From Streptomyces toxytricini (lineage in GTDB: Bacteria > Actinomycetota > Actinomycetes > Streptomycetales > Streptomycetaceae), in NCBI RefSeq assembly GCF_014649915.1, contig NZ_BMTY01000013.1, positions 148,356 through 212,355 on the forward strand: 64,000 nucleotides of DNA, written 5' to 3'. A program made the position numbers and the translations under genes. Below are positions 9,113 through 16,538 of the stretch, piece after piece. Below the pieces are notes generated by a model, which was not told where the DNA came from, ran no database searches, and saw nothing but the letters and a program-made list of their open reading frames with translations. Position 1 is the first letter of the stretch. The number at the start of each line of letters is the position of its first letter.

Positions 9113-9601
9113 ATGTCTCACGGGATAGAGATCCGCACCGTGCCGTACGACCACCCGGACGCGGTGAAACTCAACGACGAGGTCCAGCTCGAGTACCAGG
9201 AGCGCTACCAGGGCGACGGCGACGCCACGTACCTGGACCCGGCGATGTTCGCCCCGCCGAACGGCCTGTACCTCCTGGCGTACGACGCGGGCACCCCGGT
9301 CGCCAGCGGCGGCTGGCGCCGCCAGGACGAGAACGCGGAGGGCTACTCGGACGGCGACGCCGAGCTGAAGCGCATGTACGTCGTCCCGAGCGCCCGCGGC
9401 CGGGGCCTTGCCCGCCGCCTCCTCGCAGAGCTGGAGGCCGACGCCCGCGCCGCCGGCCGCGTCCGCATGGTGCTGGAGACCGGCGACAAGCAGCCCGAGG
9501 CGATCGCCCTGTACCTGTCGGAGGGGTACGCGATGACGGCCAAGTTCGGCTACTACCGGGAGTACGAGTCCAGCCGCTGCATGGCCAAGCCCCTCTCCTG
9601 A
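9113..9601 (+). CDS. GNAT family N-acetyltransferase
   Basis: A 162-residue single GNAT domain. The acetyl-CoA binding loop is VVPSARGRGLARRLL (motif A, Q/R-x-x-G-x-G/A type) and the C-terminal strand is YLSEGYAMTAKFGYY. The ATG start is close to the divergent xthA start. The acceptor substrate cannot be predicted. A strong stem-loop follows the stop codon. Confidence 0.9.
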   Translation: MSHGIEIRTVPYDHPDAVKLNDEVQLEYQERYQGDGDATYLDPAMFAPPNGLYLLAYDAGTPVASGGWRRQDENAEGYSDGDAELKRMYVVPSARGRGLARRLLAELEADARAAGRVRMVLETGDKQPEAIALYLSEGYAMTAKFGYYREYESSRCMAKPLS

Positions 9602-9612
9602 CGCCCGCCCTC

Positions 9613-9653
9613 CCCCGGCCCCGCCCCGGCCGACGGCCGGGGCGGGGCCGGGG
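9613..9653. terminator. 19-bp perfect stem-loop between convergent genes
   Basis: Two perfectly complementary 19-base arms (9613-9631 and 9635-9653) of CCCCGG/CCGGGG composition enclose a GAC loop. The structure sits exactly between the stops of the acetyltransferase and the lipoprotein genes and can terminate both. Confidence 0.8.
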
Positions 9654-10148
9654 TCATCCCGTCCGGAGCCGGAGCCGGAAGTCCGGGCAGACGTCCGGGT
9701 CCGGGTCGTCGTAGACGAACGTGCGCTTCGCATCGATGCCGATGGAGAGCCTGTCGAGGGTGTCGCCCCGCATGACGCCCTCCGGCTCGGCGAAGCTCAG
9801 GAGGAGCGTGGTCCGGTCCCGGCCGCTGCCCGCCGGCTCCACCACCCAGGTACCGGACCCGCTGAAGGCCTTGCCGAGGTGGGCGTGGAAGGAGCTGTCG
9901 CCCGTCGGCCAGTTCTCCACGGTGAAGCTGCCGCCCTGGGCCGTCCCCGGGGTGAGGGCCAGCGCCAGGCGGACGCCCTTCGCCTCCAGCTCACCGTCGA
10001 ACGTCCCCGCCAGCTGCGCCGCACCCGCGGTGTCCGCGGCCTCCGGGACGCACCGCTCGAACGCGTCGGAGCCGCAGCCGGTGAGCAGCCCGGCCACGGC
10101 GGCGAGCGCCGCCACGCCTGCCGCCACCCGCACCCTGCGCCGGTACAT
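9654..10148 (-). CDS. putative lipoprotein of unknown function
   Basis: A 164-residue product with a lipoprotein signal peptide: basic start MYRRRVRVAAG, hydrophobic core, then lipobox LLTGC with Cys25. The mature part contains two further Cys (FERC and DVCPDF) and reads as a small beta-rich extracytoplasmic domain (SFHAHLGKAFSGSGTW). No family is recognised. The start lies four bases after the stop of a 33-codon ORF, suggesting an operon whose upstream gene has been lost or truncated at the edge of the accessory region. Confidence 0.8.
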   Translation of the reverse strand: MYRRRVRVAAGVAALAAVAGLLTGCGSDAFERCVPEAADTAGAAQLAGTFDGELEAKGVRLALALTPGTAQGGSFTVENWPTGDSSFHAHLGKAFSGSGTWVVEPAGSGRDRTTLLLSFAEPEGVMRGDTLDRLSIGIDAKRTFVYDDPDPDVCPDFRLRLRTG

Positions 10149-10151
10149 CGG

Positions 10152-10253
10152 TCACTTCCCTTCCGCGGGGACGCGCTCGGTCCACGTGATCTTCTGGTCG
10201 ATCGTGGAGAACCCGCCTTCCTCCCGGTTGAAGTTCTCCAGCCAGTCGGCCAT
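10152..10253 (-). pseudogene. 33-codon ORF, possibly the C-terminal remnant of a truncated gene
   Basis: It reads MADWLENFNREEGG then FSTIDQKITWTERVPAEGK and stops just before the lipoprotein start. The frame is open upstream of this ATG only to a TGA about 39 bases away. The peptide is hydrophilic and looks like the end of a larger protein. Its upstream part would have been replaced by the repeat-rich, non-coding DNA from 10254 on. A genuine small gene coupled to the lipoprotein is the alternative. Confidence 0.4.
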
Positions 10254-10552
10254 GTACGCAATTCCCCCTATGCGAACGCAAGCACGCGAACATCAAAGCC
10301 AGCCCACCCTGGCCCAGCCCACGAACCCCCCGCCCCCATCCCTCAACCCGTTTGCAAACACCACCCCGCCCACAACACACCGCGCGAACACCCTCGCGAC
10401 GAGTGACCACTCCGAAGCCCAAACCACCGAAGTCCCTCCCCAAGCCGCACAAATGACGCACCATCGACTCTGTCCCCGACTGGCTGCTGCCGACCCGGTT
10501 CGACAGCGAGGAGCCGATGAGCCCGGCACCAGAGCGTCGAGGGCGGCAGGAG

Positions 10553-10720
10553 CGACCGAGAAGGCTTGGTGCCTGCCCTGGATCAACTGGGGTCCCGGCA
10601 GCCCCGCGTTGCAGAGAGGGCAGCCGGCCCGAACGTGGAGCTGGGCGCTCTGGGGCGGGCCGCCCTTCCGGACCTCGTCCCCGAGGACGTGGCGTCCGCA
10701 ATCGCAGCGGAGCGATACCG
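10553..10720 (+). repeat. diverged duplicate segment, copy A (partner at 17145-17312)
   Basis: The segment aligns without gaps to 17145-17312 at roughly 80% identity by eye. In the plus frame (REGLVPALDQLGS, PDLVPEDVASAIAAER) differences fall mostly at third codon positions, suggesting that strand was once coding. The complementary frame also looks protein-like, with RCDCGRHV and AGCPLCNA cysteine pairs. Copy A has no plausible start codon and a TGA upstream in the plus frame, so it is probably a gene fragment. Confidence 0.6.
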
Positions 10721-10772
10721 GCGGCAGGTCCCCACACCGCTCGACCACAAGGGGCGGCTCCGCCGACCCGAA

Positions 10773-10860
10773 CCCCGAAACGCCGGAATCCCGCCCGATC
10801 TTTCGATCGGGCGGGATTCCCTGACGTTCGCGAGAGCTACTCGCGGACTGTCGTTTGTGG
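10773..10860. repeat. left two-hairpin block flanking the island (att-like)
   Basis: This 88-bp block contains a perfect 16-bp stem (10785-10800 with 10805-10820, loop TTTC), a second stem CGCGAG-agcta-CTCGCG (10829-10845), and the tail TCGTTTGTGG. The same arrangement occurs as a direct repeat at 21585-21674, abutting tRNA-Ala. The second stem differs in sequence between copies but keeps pairing (CTTGAG-agcta-CTCAAG on the right). It may be an attachment-site relic or a duplicated tRNA-downstream terminator. Confidence 0.65.
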
Positions 10861-10905
10861 GGTGTTCACGAGTACGCCTGACCAGGAACTTCAAGGGCGC
10901 ATGAA

Positions 10906-10939
10906 GATCGCTTCCCAATCCGGCGGAGATCGTTTCCCA
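10906..10939 (+). promoter_or_regulatory. direct repeat upstream of the first cargo gene
   Basis: GATCGCTTCCCA at 10906 and GATCGTTTCCCA at 10928 differ at one base and are 22 bp apart, about two helical turns. They lie 57 bases before the DUF6461 gene start. The phasing suits a dimeric DNA-binding protein, but no regulator can be assigned. Confidence 0.35.
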
Positions 10940-10995
10940 CCCCGCCGACGACCGGGCACCATCCACTGTCAGACGCAGGGGCAAGGATGGGCGGC

Positions 10996-11601
10996 ATGAC
11001 GAAGACCGCAGCGGACTACACATGGTTCGAGGACGACTTTCCCGACATCGCCGAGGCGTACTGCTTCACCCTGGTGCGGGATCTGCCGCCTGCTGAGCTG
11101 ATGTCCCGGCTCGAAGGACGACCGGAGACACCCCTGCAGGGCATAGCCGCAGTCATCGACGCAACCTTCGCCCAGTACGACCGGGAGGACGGGAACCGGC
11201 AGCTGGTCGCCATGACGACTGTGGGTACCTGGACCCTGCTGATCGAGCCCAACGGCTACCTCGGGGTCACCGAAGAACAAGCGCTGCCGGCCTCCGCCGG
11301 AACGAGCTGGATCTCCCACTTCAGCAACATCAACGCCGTCGGCACGTTCCTCTGGGCAGAGGACCAGGTGCTGCGGCTGTGCTTCGACCCCATGCTCCCG
11401 GAGCGCCGGCGGGGCACCGCACCGGACGAACTCCTCGACGTCATGCGACGGATCGGCTTCCATCTCGACGTAGAGGATCCGGAACCGGACTTCCCCCACC
11501 AGGCGGCGTTCGCTCTGGCAGAACACCTGACCGGTGTCGCCATCACTCCCGCGCTGCTACAGGAGACGACGTTCACCTGCGCCACAGTAAAGATCCGCTG
11601 A
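10996..11601 (+). CDS. DUF6461 domain-containing protein
   Basis: A 201-residue protein that I recognise as DUF6461 from the N-terminal pattern WFEDDFPDIAEAYCFTLVRD, followed by GNRQLVAMTTVGTWTLLIEPNG. No signal peptide or membrane segment is visible, so it should be cytosolic. The ATG at 10996 is preceded by AAGG at a good distance; ATG 10987 is an in-frame alternative. It is the first gene of the island cargo, next to other small cytosolic families typical of toxin-immunity arrays. Its biochemical function is unknown. Confidence 0.8.
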   Translation: MTKTAADYTWFEDDFPDIAEAYCFTLVRDLPPAELMSRLEGRPETPLQGIAAVIDATFAQYDREDGNRQLVAMTTVGTWTLLIEPNGYLGVTEEQALPASAGTSWISHFSNINAVGTFLWAEDQVLRLCFDPMLPERRRGTAPDELLDVMRRIGFHLDVEDPEPDFPHQAAFALAEHLTGVAITPALLQETTFTCATVKIR

Positions 11602-11663
11602 CCGCCCCTCGTTGTCAGAGGTCGCCTCTATCGTGCGGGCAACGATGATGGGGAGGAACAGCA

Positions 11664-12194
11664 ATGGGGTTTTCGGGTGAGTTGGTCTTCGGTCGCAGTG
11701 AGCGTCCACTGATCGAGGCCCCAGTCTTCGGCGGTGCGCAAGAGGACGACGAGGGTGGCATAACCGCTTGGTGGCCACGGCCAGGTGGGTGGCAGATGTG
11801 GCAGTTCCACGGGACCTTGCCCGACGGGGCCGAGGACGTCCTGCGAGCCGTAGTCGAGTGGACAGGGGCTCCGGCTTGTGTGGCGTCCGTGCACGACAGT
11901 GACGTCGCGTTGGTGTCGGGGCTGGCGCCTGGTGGCGACGAGTGGGACGTGTGGCTGAATCTCCGCATCGCGGCAGAGATGTTGGACCGTCCGCTGGCCG
12001 AGTTGGACGCCTCTGTACCTGCCGGCGCCCGCCATGCCCTGTCCTGGGCTCGGTCTGCAGGGGTCGGTGACGGCGCGGACGCGACCGTGATCGAGAAGGT
12101 CCTGCGGTCTCACGAGATCTTCGTGGAAGAGCTCTTCGACGCGTTTCTGGATCGCTTGGGATTTCCTGCGGCAGTTGATCCTGAGGCAAGCTGA
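11664..12194 (+). CDS. conserved hypothetical protein in the immunity-type array
   Basis: A 176-residue protein with a very good ribosome site (GGGAGGAACAGCA before ATG). It is acidic, soluble and Trp-rich in the first half (ITAWWPRPGGWQMWQFHG). The C-terminal half is helical and ends EELFDAFLDRLGFP. There is no catalytic motif or signal peptide. Size, solubility and position between DUF6461 and the Fic operon fit a toxin-immunity or similar accessory protein, but the family is not recognised and this role is inferred from neighbours only. Confidence 0.7.
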   Translation: MGFSGELVFGRSERPLIEAPVFGGAQEDDEGGITAWWPRPGGWQMWQFHGTLPDGAEDVLRAVVEWTGAPACVASVHDSDVALVSGLAPGGDEWDVWLNLRIAAEMLDRPLAELDASVPAGARHALSWARSAGVGDGADATVIEKVLRSHEIFVEELFDAFLDRLGFPAAVDPEAS

Positions 12195-12269
12195 GCGAGG
12201 ACCGCCTCGTCTTGCCGGAGTCCGCTCGATAGTGGCTGGAGTTGCAGCGGCTACACACGGCAGAGTGGC

Positions 12270-12944
12270 GTGGTGACTGAGATGTGGGCGCACACGCTGA
12301 CCTGGACGGAAGTGGATCCGTCACGGCATCCGTTCGAGCTTGACGAGGATGCGACGAAAGCGCTGGCCGATCTTGTCAGCGTCTTGTTGCCCAGCCCCGA
12401 GGTCGCCGAAGAAGATCGCCTGCGCTCGCTGGAGCCGGTCACCAGGTTTCTGGTTGACAGGTACGGCCGCTGGGCGTGTGGGTGGAACTGGTCGGTAGGA
12501 GAGGGCGACACCGATGGTGGGGTGGTCGGCGCTTGGTGCTGCACGTCCCATTCCGTGACGACGGCGGCCGAGACGGCCTCTCTTGTTGTCGCCGGCCTGC
12601 TTGAGTGGCGTGACTGGTTGGAGGATCTGGCGGAGCGCTTTGCCGCGCTGGCGCCTCCGTCGCACTCGACGGGGGCCGCGGCGGATCCCTGGCATTGGGA
12701 GCGGGCCTGCACGCGGCTGGTCACCGTGGTGGCCGACCGAACGCAGGCCGAGAGCGGCTGGTACGGACACTGTGAGCAGGTGCTCGGCTGGTTCCTCGCC
12801 TACAACGGCGTCGATGAGGAGCGAGCCAGCGAGATTGCGGAGGGTGCGATCGGCGGCCGCTTCGGCAGTTGGATCGCGCCGGACGCCACGGTGGTCGACG
12901 CGGTGAGTTCTAAGTTCGCCCGGGCCATGGGCGAGACCGGATGA
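12270..12944 (+). CDS. hypothetical protein encoded directly upstream of the Fic-like gene
   Basis: A 224-residue soluble protein from GTG 12270 (a second GTG and an ATG follow closely in frame). It contains RYGRWACGWNWS and WEWRDWLEDLAERFAAL-like helical stretches (here LLEWRDWLEDLAERFAAL). Its stop overlaps the start of the Fic-like gene by four bases (ATGA), so the two are made together. Partners of Fic proteins are often small antitoxins, but this protein is larger and shows no Fic inhibitory motif. Function unknown. Confidence 0.7.
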   Translation: MVTEMWAHTLTWTEVDPSRHPFELDEDATKALADLVSVLLPSPEVAEEDRLRSLEPVTRFLVDRYGRWACGWNWSVGEGDTDGGVVGAWCCTSHSVTTAAETASLVVAGLLEWRDWLEDLAERFAALAPPSHSTGAAADPWHWERACTRLVTVVADRTQAESGWYGHCEQVLGWFLAYNGVDEERASEIAEGAIGGRFGSWIAPDATVVDAVSSKFARAMGETG

Positions 12945-13597
12945 CGTTCGCCCCCGACCACTCGAAGGACGCCCTCGCCGACTGGCTGCGCATCCGTCCA
13001 CAGATCTCATGGCCGTGTTGGAGCAGTGTCCACCGCAGCAATCGAGCACCGCATCGAGACGCCTTCCGGGACTTCTTCAACGCGACCCGTGGCAGCCGCG
13101 ACACCGAGGGAACCACGAGGGTCCTGGCAGCCCTCGATCTGGCCCTGACTGATGCGAAGAGGGGCGATCGGTTGACGTTCGCTCTCATGGCCGACTGGCA
13201 GCAGACCGTGTTGGGCGAGGGCGTGGCCGCCTTCCGTACGGTGCCGGCTTTCTCCAAGAGAGGGCGAGAACGCTACGGCATCGCACCGGGCACGCGGGCG
13301 TGGTTCGAGCAGTGCCTGTCCGAGAGCACTCAACCGGACCTGCCGCTCCCCTCACGCGCCGCACGAACCTACCTCGACATCCTCTTCTTCCACCCGTTCG
13401 AAGACGGCAACGCCCGCGCGGCGATGCTGGCGCTGGCCTTCGTCCTGGCCCGCGAAGGAGTGGCGATCGACCAGGTGCACCCGCTACAGACCACCCGCTG
13501 GGCCGACGACGCCGAGGGAGCGGCCGATCTGGCGGTGCTGCTCGGCATCCTGATCACCGCGGCGGAGCACCGCCTGTCCCACGGGAGGCAGTCATGA
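12941..13597 (+). CDS. Fic/Doc-like protein with altered active-site motif
   Basis: A 218-residue protein. The Fic signature HPFx(D/E)GNGRxxR appears as HPFEDGNARAAM (residues 151-162): His151 and Asn157 are kept, but the second Gly is Ala158 and the last Arg is Met162. Near residue 52 the sequence SRDTEG matches the inhibitory helix motif (S/T)xxxE(G/N) of class II Fic proteins. Active Fic enzymes transfer AMP or other nucleotide parts to hydroxyl side chains. The changes here may reduce or alter that activity. It is coupled by four-base overlaps to genes on both sides. Confidence 0.75.
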   Translation: MTFAPDHSKDALADWLRIRPQISWPCWSSVHRSNRAPHRDAFRDFFNATRGSRDTEGTTRVLAALDLALTDAKRGDRLTFALMADWQQTVLGEGVAAFRTVPAFSKRGRERYGIAPGTRAWFEQCLSESTQPDLPLPSRAARTYLDILFFHPFEDGNARAAMLALAFVLAREGVAIDQVHPLQTTRWADDAEGAADLAVLLGILITAAEHRLSHGRQS

Positions 13598-13989
13598 GCG
13601 AACGCGACATCCTGCTCAACGAGCTCGCGCAGGGGCTGCGCCCGATATCAGAGGGCATCGAATGGTTCGACGGCCTCGGCCAGGAAGAGCAGGCCCAGAC
13701 TCTACGGTTCCTGGTTCACCACTGCACCCAGGCGCGCGCAGTCCCCGAAGACGGACCGGAGAGCATCCGCCGTGCCGGGCTGCGCCCGACGCATACGCCC
13801 GCAGTGCTGATCTCACGAGGCCGGATCGACGAGCAGCTGGGAAAGATCGCCGGTCTCGCACCTCTCGACGAACGCCGCAAGGCGTTCAGGCTGCTGATCG
13901 CGGTGCTCACGATTGCCGACGCACGGCGCCGCGAGCGCTTCTGCTCCAACGGCTGCAGTCACTGGTGGCACAGACTGTCCGCCGCCTGA
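13594..13989 (+). CDS. DUF5958 family protein
   Basis: A 131-residue protein that I recognise as DUF5958 from ILLNELAQGLRPISEGIEWF, RRAGLRPTHTPAV and the Cys/His/Trp-rich end ERFCSNGCSHWWHRL. The two Cys and one His near the C-terminus could bind metal. The ATG overlaps the Fic-like stop by four bases, making it the third gene of that operon. Function is not established. Its repeated occurrence in Streptomyces accessory arrays suggests an immunity or defence-linked role, which is inference. Confidence 0.8.
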   Translation: MSERDILLNELAQGLRPISEGIEWFDGLGQEEQAQTLRFLVHHCTQARAVPEDGPESIRRAGLRPTHTPAVLISRGRIDEQLGKIAGLAPLDERRKAFRLLIAVLTIADARRRERFCSNGCSHWWHRLSAA

Positions 13990-14047
13990 GGCTCCGGCAC
14001 CGCACCCCTGAGGCCAGTTCCCAGTTGAGCGTTTTCTGCGGACAGGA

Positions 14048-14881
14048 TCAGTCCCACCAGAAGTCCCAGCGGTGGGCGTCGGTGATCCGCTCGGCGTATG
14101 CGGGCAGTGCGTACGGACTGCTGCCCTGCCAGATGTTGTCCGGGCAGAAGGCGAAGTGCTCGGCCGCCATCAGGAGAGCCTCGTGCTCGCCCGCAGGCGG
14201 CGCGGCGACACTGAGGTGCAGCGTGGAGAACCCGACCGCGACGACACGGGCGCCGAACCGGCGCTCCCAGTCGCGGACGACCGCGGAGAACTTCGCGGTG
14301 TCGTTGTCGTAGTTGCAGGGGCCGGCCCAGCCTGCGGCTGTCAGCGCCTCGGCACCGGATGCTGCGGCGACGAGCCCCAGACGCGTCTGGGGGCGGTCAG
14401 CGAGGAACGCCTGCGCGAACCCGGCGGCCAGTTGATCAGGGTTCGTTGTCGTCTCCCGACTGGGCGCGAGACCGGGCCAGGTCTGCCCGAAGGGAGCCGT
14501 GACGGCGAGGCGCCTGCCTGCGTCGAGCATGTCGTCTTCGTCGACCGCTGTGTAGGTATCCCACCACCGGGCGAGGAGGCCGGCAGAGTCGTGGCTCGCC
14601 GGGGAGGACATCTGCTCGGGAAAGACCTCTCCGGATCCCCACGGGCGGAATTCGCCGTCGTTCGGGTCCAGCGAGTCGAGCAGCAGCGGCCACAGGCCGG
14701 AACGTGTGTGTTCGGCGTGCATTCGCGTCCACAGCTCGATCGCGGCCGGCCCGTCACTGAGCCATAGGGGTTGTACATCTCCGTCGCCCTCATCGGACGT
14801 GACCATCCGGCCGGGCGGAAGGTCCAATCGGGTTTCGGGGTGCATGGGGTGGATGCCGGCGCTGTGACCGGGAGGTATCAC
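14048..14881 (-). CDS. DUF4253 domain-containing protein
   Basis: A 277-residue protein with the DUF4253 C-terminal block: WAGPCNYDNDTAKFSAVV, FGARVVAVGFSTLHLSV, EHFAFCPDNIWQG and terminal WDFWWD. DUF4253 proteins are reported among predicted immunity proteins of polymorphic toxin systems. The GTG start at 14881 overlaps the stop of the upstream gene (GTGA), supporting it over the internal ATG at 14845. Cytosolic, no membrane segments. It is convergent with the DUF5958 gene. Confidence 0.85.
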   Translation of the reverse strand: MIPPGHSAGIHPMHPETRLDLPPGRMVTSDEGDGDVQPLWLSDGPAAIELWTRMHAEHTRSGLWPLLLDSLDPNDGEFRPWGSGEVFPEQMSSPASHDSAGLLARWWDTYTAVDEDDMLDAGRRLAVTAPFGQTWPGLAPSRETTTNPDQLAAGFAQAFLADRPQTRLGLVAAASGAEALTAAGWAGPCNYDNDTAKFSAVVRDWERRFGARVVAVGFSTLHLSVAAPPAGEHEALLMAAEHFAFCPDNIWQGSSPYALPAYAERITDAHRWDFWWD

Positions 14882-15282
14882 TGAGAGGGTCCCATCACTC
14901 GATCGCGGAACTGCTGGAAAGCGTGCCAGCCCGACGTCTGCGCCGGAGTGATCAGGTCCCCTTCGGCGCAGTCGAGCGCCTTGCACCGCAGAGCCTCGGT
15001 GAGACGGAGGACAGGCGTCAGCACGTCGTCGCCGGAGCCCCGGATGTGGAGCATGACGGAGTCCACCGGGTCTTCTGAGCCGATGTTGAGCTCGATGGAC
15101 CACGTGGGGCCGGAAAGTTCGCCCCACGCGGGGTCCGAGAGATCAACGTCGGGAACGGCCTGGGTGACTGCCGCGAGTACGTCGTGTCGTCGGCCGAGCG
15201 GGTCCGGGGTGTAGTCGGCGGGGATCTCCTGCACCGAGGTGACGTCGTCGGGCAGGCGAAGGAGGATCACGTCCCAGCTCAT
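14878..15282 (-). CDS. conserved hypothetical protein coupled to DUF4253 gene
   Basis: A 134-residue soluble protein beginning MSWDVILLRLPDDVTSVQEI, a start pattern common to small immunity-type proteins. It contains LNIGSEDPVDSVMLHIRGSG and ends with a short helix (HAFQQFRDRV). The stop codon overlaps the DUF4253 start by four bases, so the pair is co-translated. The family name is not known to me. The role is inferred from context as immunity-like. Confidence 0.75.
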   Translation of the reverse strand: MSWDVILLRLPDDVTSVQEIPADYTPDPLGRRHDVLAAVTQAVPDVDLSDPAWGELSGPTWSIELNIGSEDPVDSVMLHIRGSGDDVLTPVLRLTEALRCKALDCAEGDLITPAQTSGWHAFQQFRDRVMGPSQ

Positions 15283-15372
15283 GATGGCCTTCCGGATAGG
15301 ACTCGAGTAGCGGTTGCGGTGGGGCAGTCCAGGCTGGGCTCTGTCGGAATCACGGGATGCTGCCGACTGCTG

Positions 15373-15939
15373 TCAGTACGAATACAGCGCGGTCAAGGCG
15401 GGGAGCCTGCGAGCCATCTCTTCACGGTCGTCAAAATTGAAGTTCCAGGCAGGGGCCAGGTCCGGGTACCGGATGGTGAAGGCGTCGGCGGGAAGTTCCT
15501 GGCCGGTGGCTTTCTGGTGTGCGTTCCAGGCGATGCTCAGCATGTCTTCGCAGTCGAGGTCGATACCCTCAGCCGCGGCGGCGCGGACGTGGGGGAGTTC
15601 GGCAAGTGCGTCGGGGTCTGCAAGGACACGCTCGAATGTCGTACGTCCTTGTGCGATCAGCCAGCCGCGGAAGTAGTCGAAGCCGTCGTCCGAGCAGCCG
15701 CCGTTGACGACATAGGCGGCGGCCCACAGCGGGTTCTGGTAGGAGTCGGCCATGAGATCCCACAGGGTCTGCTGCGCCGCGGTGATCTCTTGGGCTGGGC
15801 GGCGAGCAAGCAACGCGGAGGCACGGTCGGCGATATCGGAACCGTCCCTGGTATCAGGTACGTGTTCACGGGCTTTCTCGATCAATGTCCAGAAGTGCTC
15901 CTTGTTCATGGCCGCGAGCATGCCACCACGTACTGACAT
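15373..15939 (-). CDS. DUF4240 domain-containing protein
   Basis: DUF4240 is recognised from the start MNKEHFWTLIEKAREH, the central LWDLMADSYQNPLWAAAYV and DDGFDYFRGWLIAQG. The product is 188 residues from ATG 15939 (GGGAG upstream); homologs usually begin at the equivalent of ATG 15909, giving 178 residues, and that may be the real start. It is soluble and acidic with no catalytic motif. DUF4240 proteins frequently sit in arrays of small accessory genes like this one. It is divergent from the next cargo gene. Confidence 0.82.
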   Translation of the reverse strand: MSVRGGMLAAMNKEHFWTLIEKAREHVPDTRDGSDIADRASALLARRPAQEITAAQQTLWDLMADSYQNPLWAAAYVVNGGCSDDGFDYFRGWLIAQGRTTFERVLADPDALAELPHVRAAAAEGIDLDCEDMLSIAWNAHQKATGQELPADAFTIRYPDLAPAWNFNFDDREEMARRLPALTALYSY

Positions 15940-15986
15940 CGGCTCCCGGCACGGTGCCTGTCAGAGGGCACGGCTACCGTGCTGGC

Positions 15987-16538
15987 GTGCCGAACTCATA
16001 TACGACGTTGTGGACCAACGACTTGTGCCGAGAGCTTGAGCGGTCCGGCTATACCGGTCAGCGGCTGACGATGCTGTTCGGCGGGCCGCACCAGTCGCTG
16101 CCGAGTTTCCAGCGCGCGGGAGTGCAGCCTGGCGACCGCATCTACCCCGTGAGCGTCCACCGCACCCGCCTCCATGTGCTGGGGATGCTGGAGGTAGCCC
16201 GCATCGTTCCCTACGAGAACGTCGGCTCGACGCTTCCCGATGACGACTACGTGAAGTTGCTGGACTGGCGCCCGCTCAAGGGTGGATGTGTCACTGAAGT
16301 GCTCGTCGGACCGCCAGGTGCCCCACTCACGTTCGACACGGTCGTCCCGGGGGACCTCCTGGAACGGCTGACGTTCACATCTCGTCGTGGCGAGCGCCTG
16401 CTCAAGTACGTCGACGACGGACGGCTGATCCGCTCGGTGAGCCTCCAGGGCATCTACCGCCTCGCCGCCGACTCCGCCGAGGAGCTTGACCAGCTGGTTC
16501 GCCACGACGGCCCGAGCGGAGGAGCCGATGAAGTTTGA
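15987..16538 (+). CDS. hypothetical protein, possibly PUA/ASCH-like
   Basis: A 183-residue protein starting at GTG 15987. The segment AGVQPGDRIYPVSVHRTRLHV followed by LGMLEVARIVPYENV resembles beta-barrel nucleotide- or RNA-binding PUA-like folds, where a charged loop precedes two strands. The C-terminus is helical (ADSAEELDQLV). The stop lies inside the start of the SMI1/KNR4 gene, so they form an operon. The PUA-like assignment is only a fold impression; the function is unknown. Confidence 0.65.
   Translation: MPNSYTTLWTNDLCRELERSGYTGQRLTMLFGGPHQSLPSFQRAGVQPGDRIYPVSVHRTRLHVLGMLEVARIVPYENVGSTLPDDDYVKLLDWRPLKGGCVTEVLVGPPGAPLTFDTVVPGDLLERLTFTSRRGERLLKYVDDGRLIRSVSLQGIYRLAADSAEELDQLVRHDGPSGGADEV

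Larger units (their letters stand above)
10254..10995. other. gene-poor junction between core genome and accessory island
   Basis: About 740 bases without a convincing intact gene. The first 200 bases are C- and A-rich and show nothing recognisable. From 10553 to 10720 lies a segment also present, diverged, at 17145-17312. From 10773 to 10860 lies a two-hairpin block also present next to the tRNA gene at 21585-21674. From 10906 to 10939 there is a spaced direct repeat upstream of the first cargo gene. Open frames on both strands here lack clear homology and are treated as relics. Confidence 0.6.

Noticed and set aside
10293..10748. Minus-strand frame with CDCGRHV and CPLCNA cysteine pairs in duplicate copy A
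   Set aside because: Attractive as a zinc ribbon, but the matching frame in copy B has a stop, and codon-position differences favour the opposite strand. It is kept only as an open question in the findings.
10727..10770. Weak similarity between this stretch and the 3' end of the transposase-like gene (21388-21428)
   Set aside because: About 40 bases look alike (GTCCCCAC..CGCTCGAC..), but spacing to the hairpin block differs by about 155 bases and it is too short to claim a second element copy.
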